From the NCBI RefSeq assembly GCF_001792815.1, contig NZ_CP017674.1:1922001-1986000 (forward strand): a stretch of 64,000 bases of DNA, in the 5' to 3' direction. Below the pieces are notes generated by a model. The model saw nothing but the letters and a program-made list of their open reading frames with translations, was not told where the DNA came from and did not search any database. Positions within the stretch are counted from its first letter, which is position 1, and every line of letters starts with the position of its first letter. Source of the stretch: Microbacterium sp. BH-3-3-3. GTDB lineage: Bacteria; Actinomycetota; Actinomycetes; Actinomycetales; Microbacteriaceae. The position numbers and the translations under genes are program-made. Below are positions 63,646 through 64,000 of the stretch, piece by piece.

Positions 63646-64000
63646 TCACAGCGACACCAGGACCAGCAGCGGCACGAGCAGCATCACCACTCCCACGGCG
63701 AACGCCCCGCCCACGATCACCAGCACGACGACCCACGGATTGCTGCGACGCAGTCGACGGCCGGCCGGAGCCACTCCCCGCGGGTGCGGCTGGAGCAGGC
63801 GGGCAGGCACGACGGGTGCGCCCCCGGATGCCGCTCCCCCGGCGTGGGCGACGGGGGCCGGAGTCGGCGCGGGCACGGCGGTCATGCGGTCGTCACGCCA
63901 CCGCTCCCACTGCTCGAGCTTGTCGAGCAGCGCGGAGATCACCGAGAACTCCCACGCCCAGCGCCCCGGATCGACGCTCGACAACTCCTCGCGGGAGTAG
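63646..64000 (-). CDS. Membrane protein of unknown function, paralogue 2 (5' part outside window)
   Basis: Only the C-terminal 117 residues are inside the window; the frame stays open to the right edge. The text YSREELSSVDPGRWAWEF, DKLEQWERWRDDRM and PHPRGVAPAGRRLRRSNPWVVVLVIVGG aligns with YSRRELSTLDPAVWERLF, DKLAQWARWRDERL and PPRGVAVPGRRLKRRFSWVTVVVAV of the gene 28 bases downstream. The two are therefore tandem duplicates, each ending in a single C-terminal membrane helix. Confidence 0.85.
   Translation of the reverse strand, partial: YSREELSSVDPGRWAWEFSVISALLDKLEQWERWRDDRMTAVPAPTPAPVAHAGGAASGGAPVVPARLLQPHPRGVAPAGRRLRRSNPWVVVLVIVGGAFAVGVVMLLVPLLVLVSL

Overview
The window is a piece of a high-GC actinobacterial chromosome centred on the replication origin. 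Gene order, protein sequences, the very GC-rich third codon positions and the frequent GTG starts fit the family Microbacteriaceae, most likely Microbacterium or a close relative; the genus is inferred from resemblance, not from a search. The origin lies between dnaN and dnaA (about 23.6-24.0 kb).

Left of the origin, reading leftward, are dnaN, recF, dciA-like, gyrB, gyrA, a DUF3566 membrane protein, tRNA-Ile and tRNA-Ala, then a NUDIX hydrolase, a YbaK-type deacylase, a small membrane protein, cyclophilin, rhomboid protease, crgA, a class E sortase cluster and a glutamine amidotransferase. Further left is the conserved cell-wall and division signalling operon, read rightward: fhaA-fhaB-pstP-rodA-pbpA-pknA-pknB. 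A tRNA-Leu and the 3' part of an acyl-CoA synthetase fill the left edge.

Right of the origin are rpmH-rnpA-yidD-yidC-jag-rsmG. Next comes an unusual stretch of about 4.8 kb (28.8-33.6 kb) with no credible gene but with seven parS sites, the last of which sits on the parA start, followed by parA and parB. Then come trxA/trxB, one continuous frame joining a DUF6049-like protein to the lipid II flippase MurJ, a methyltransferase and the CCA-adding enzyme.

From about 44.6 kb the content is accessory. It holds a GAF-domain regulator with an aldehyde dehydrogenase and a DUF779 protein; a NarL-type two-component system with an ABC-2 exporter; a tightly overlapping trio that looks like a type VII secretion substrate cassette (EspC/WXG-like protein, WXG-alpha/beta hydrolase, lipoprotein); an ATP-grasp gene with a one-base frameshift; a sulfur-metabolism cluster (MetY-like sulfhydrylase, SsuD/SfnG-like flavin monooxygenases); an array of 121-bp repeats carrying long hairpins; and tandem paralogous membrane proteins at the right edge.

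The main points for a second look are the long parS-rich non-coding island, the DUF6049-MurJ fusion with a plausible internal start, the type VII-like cassette, the hairpin repeat array, and a set of genes whose -10 element lies exactly where a leaderless transcript would begin at the start codon.
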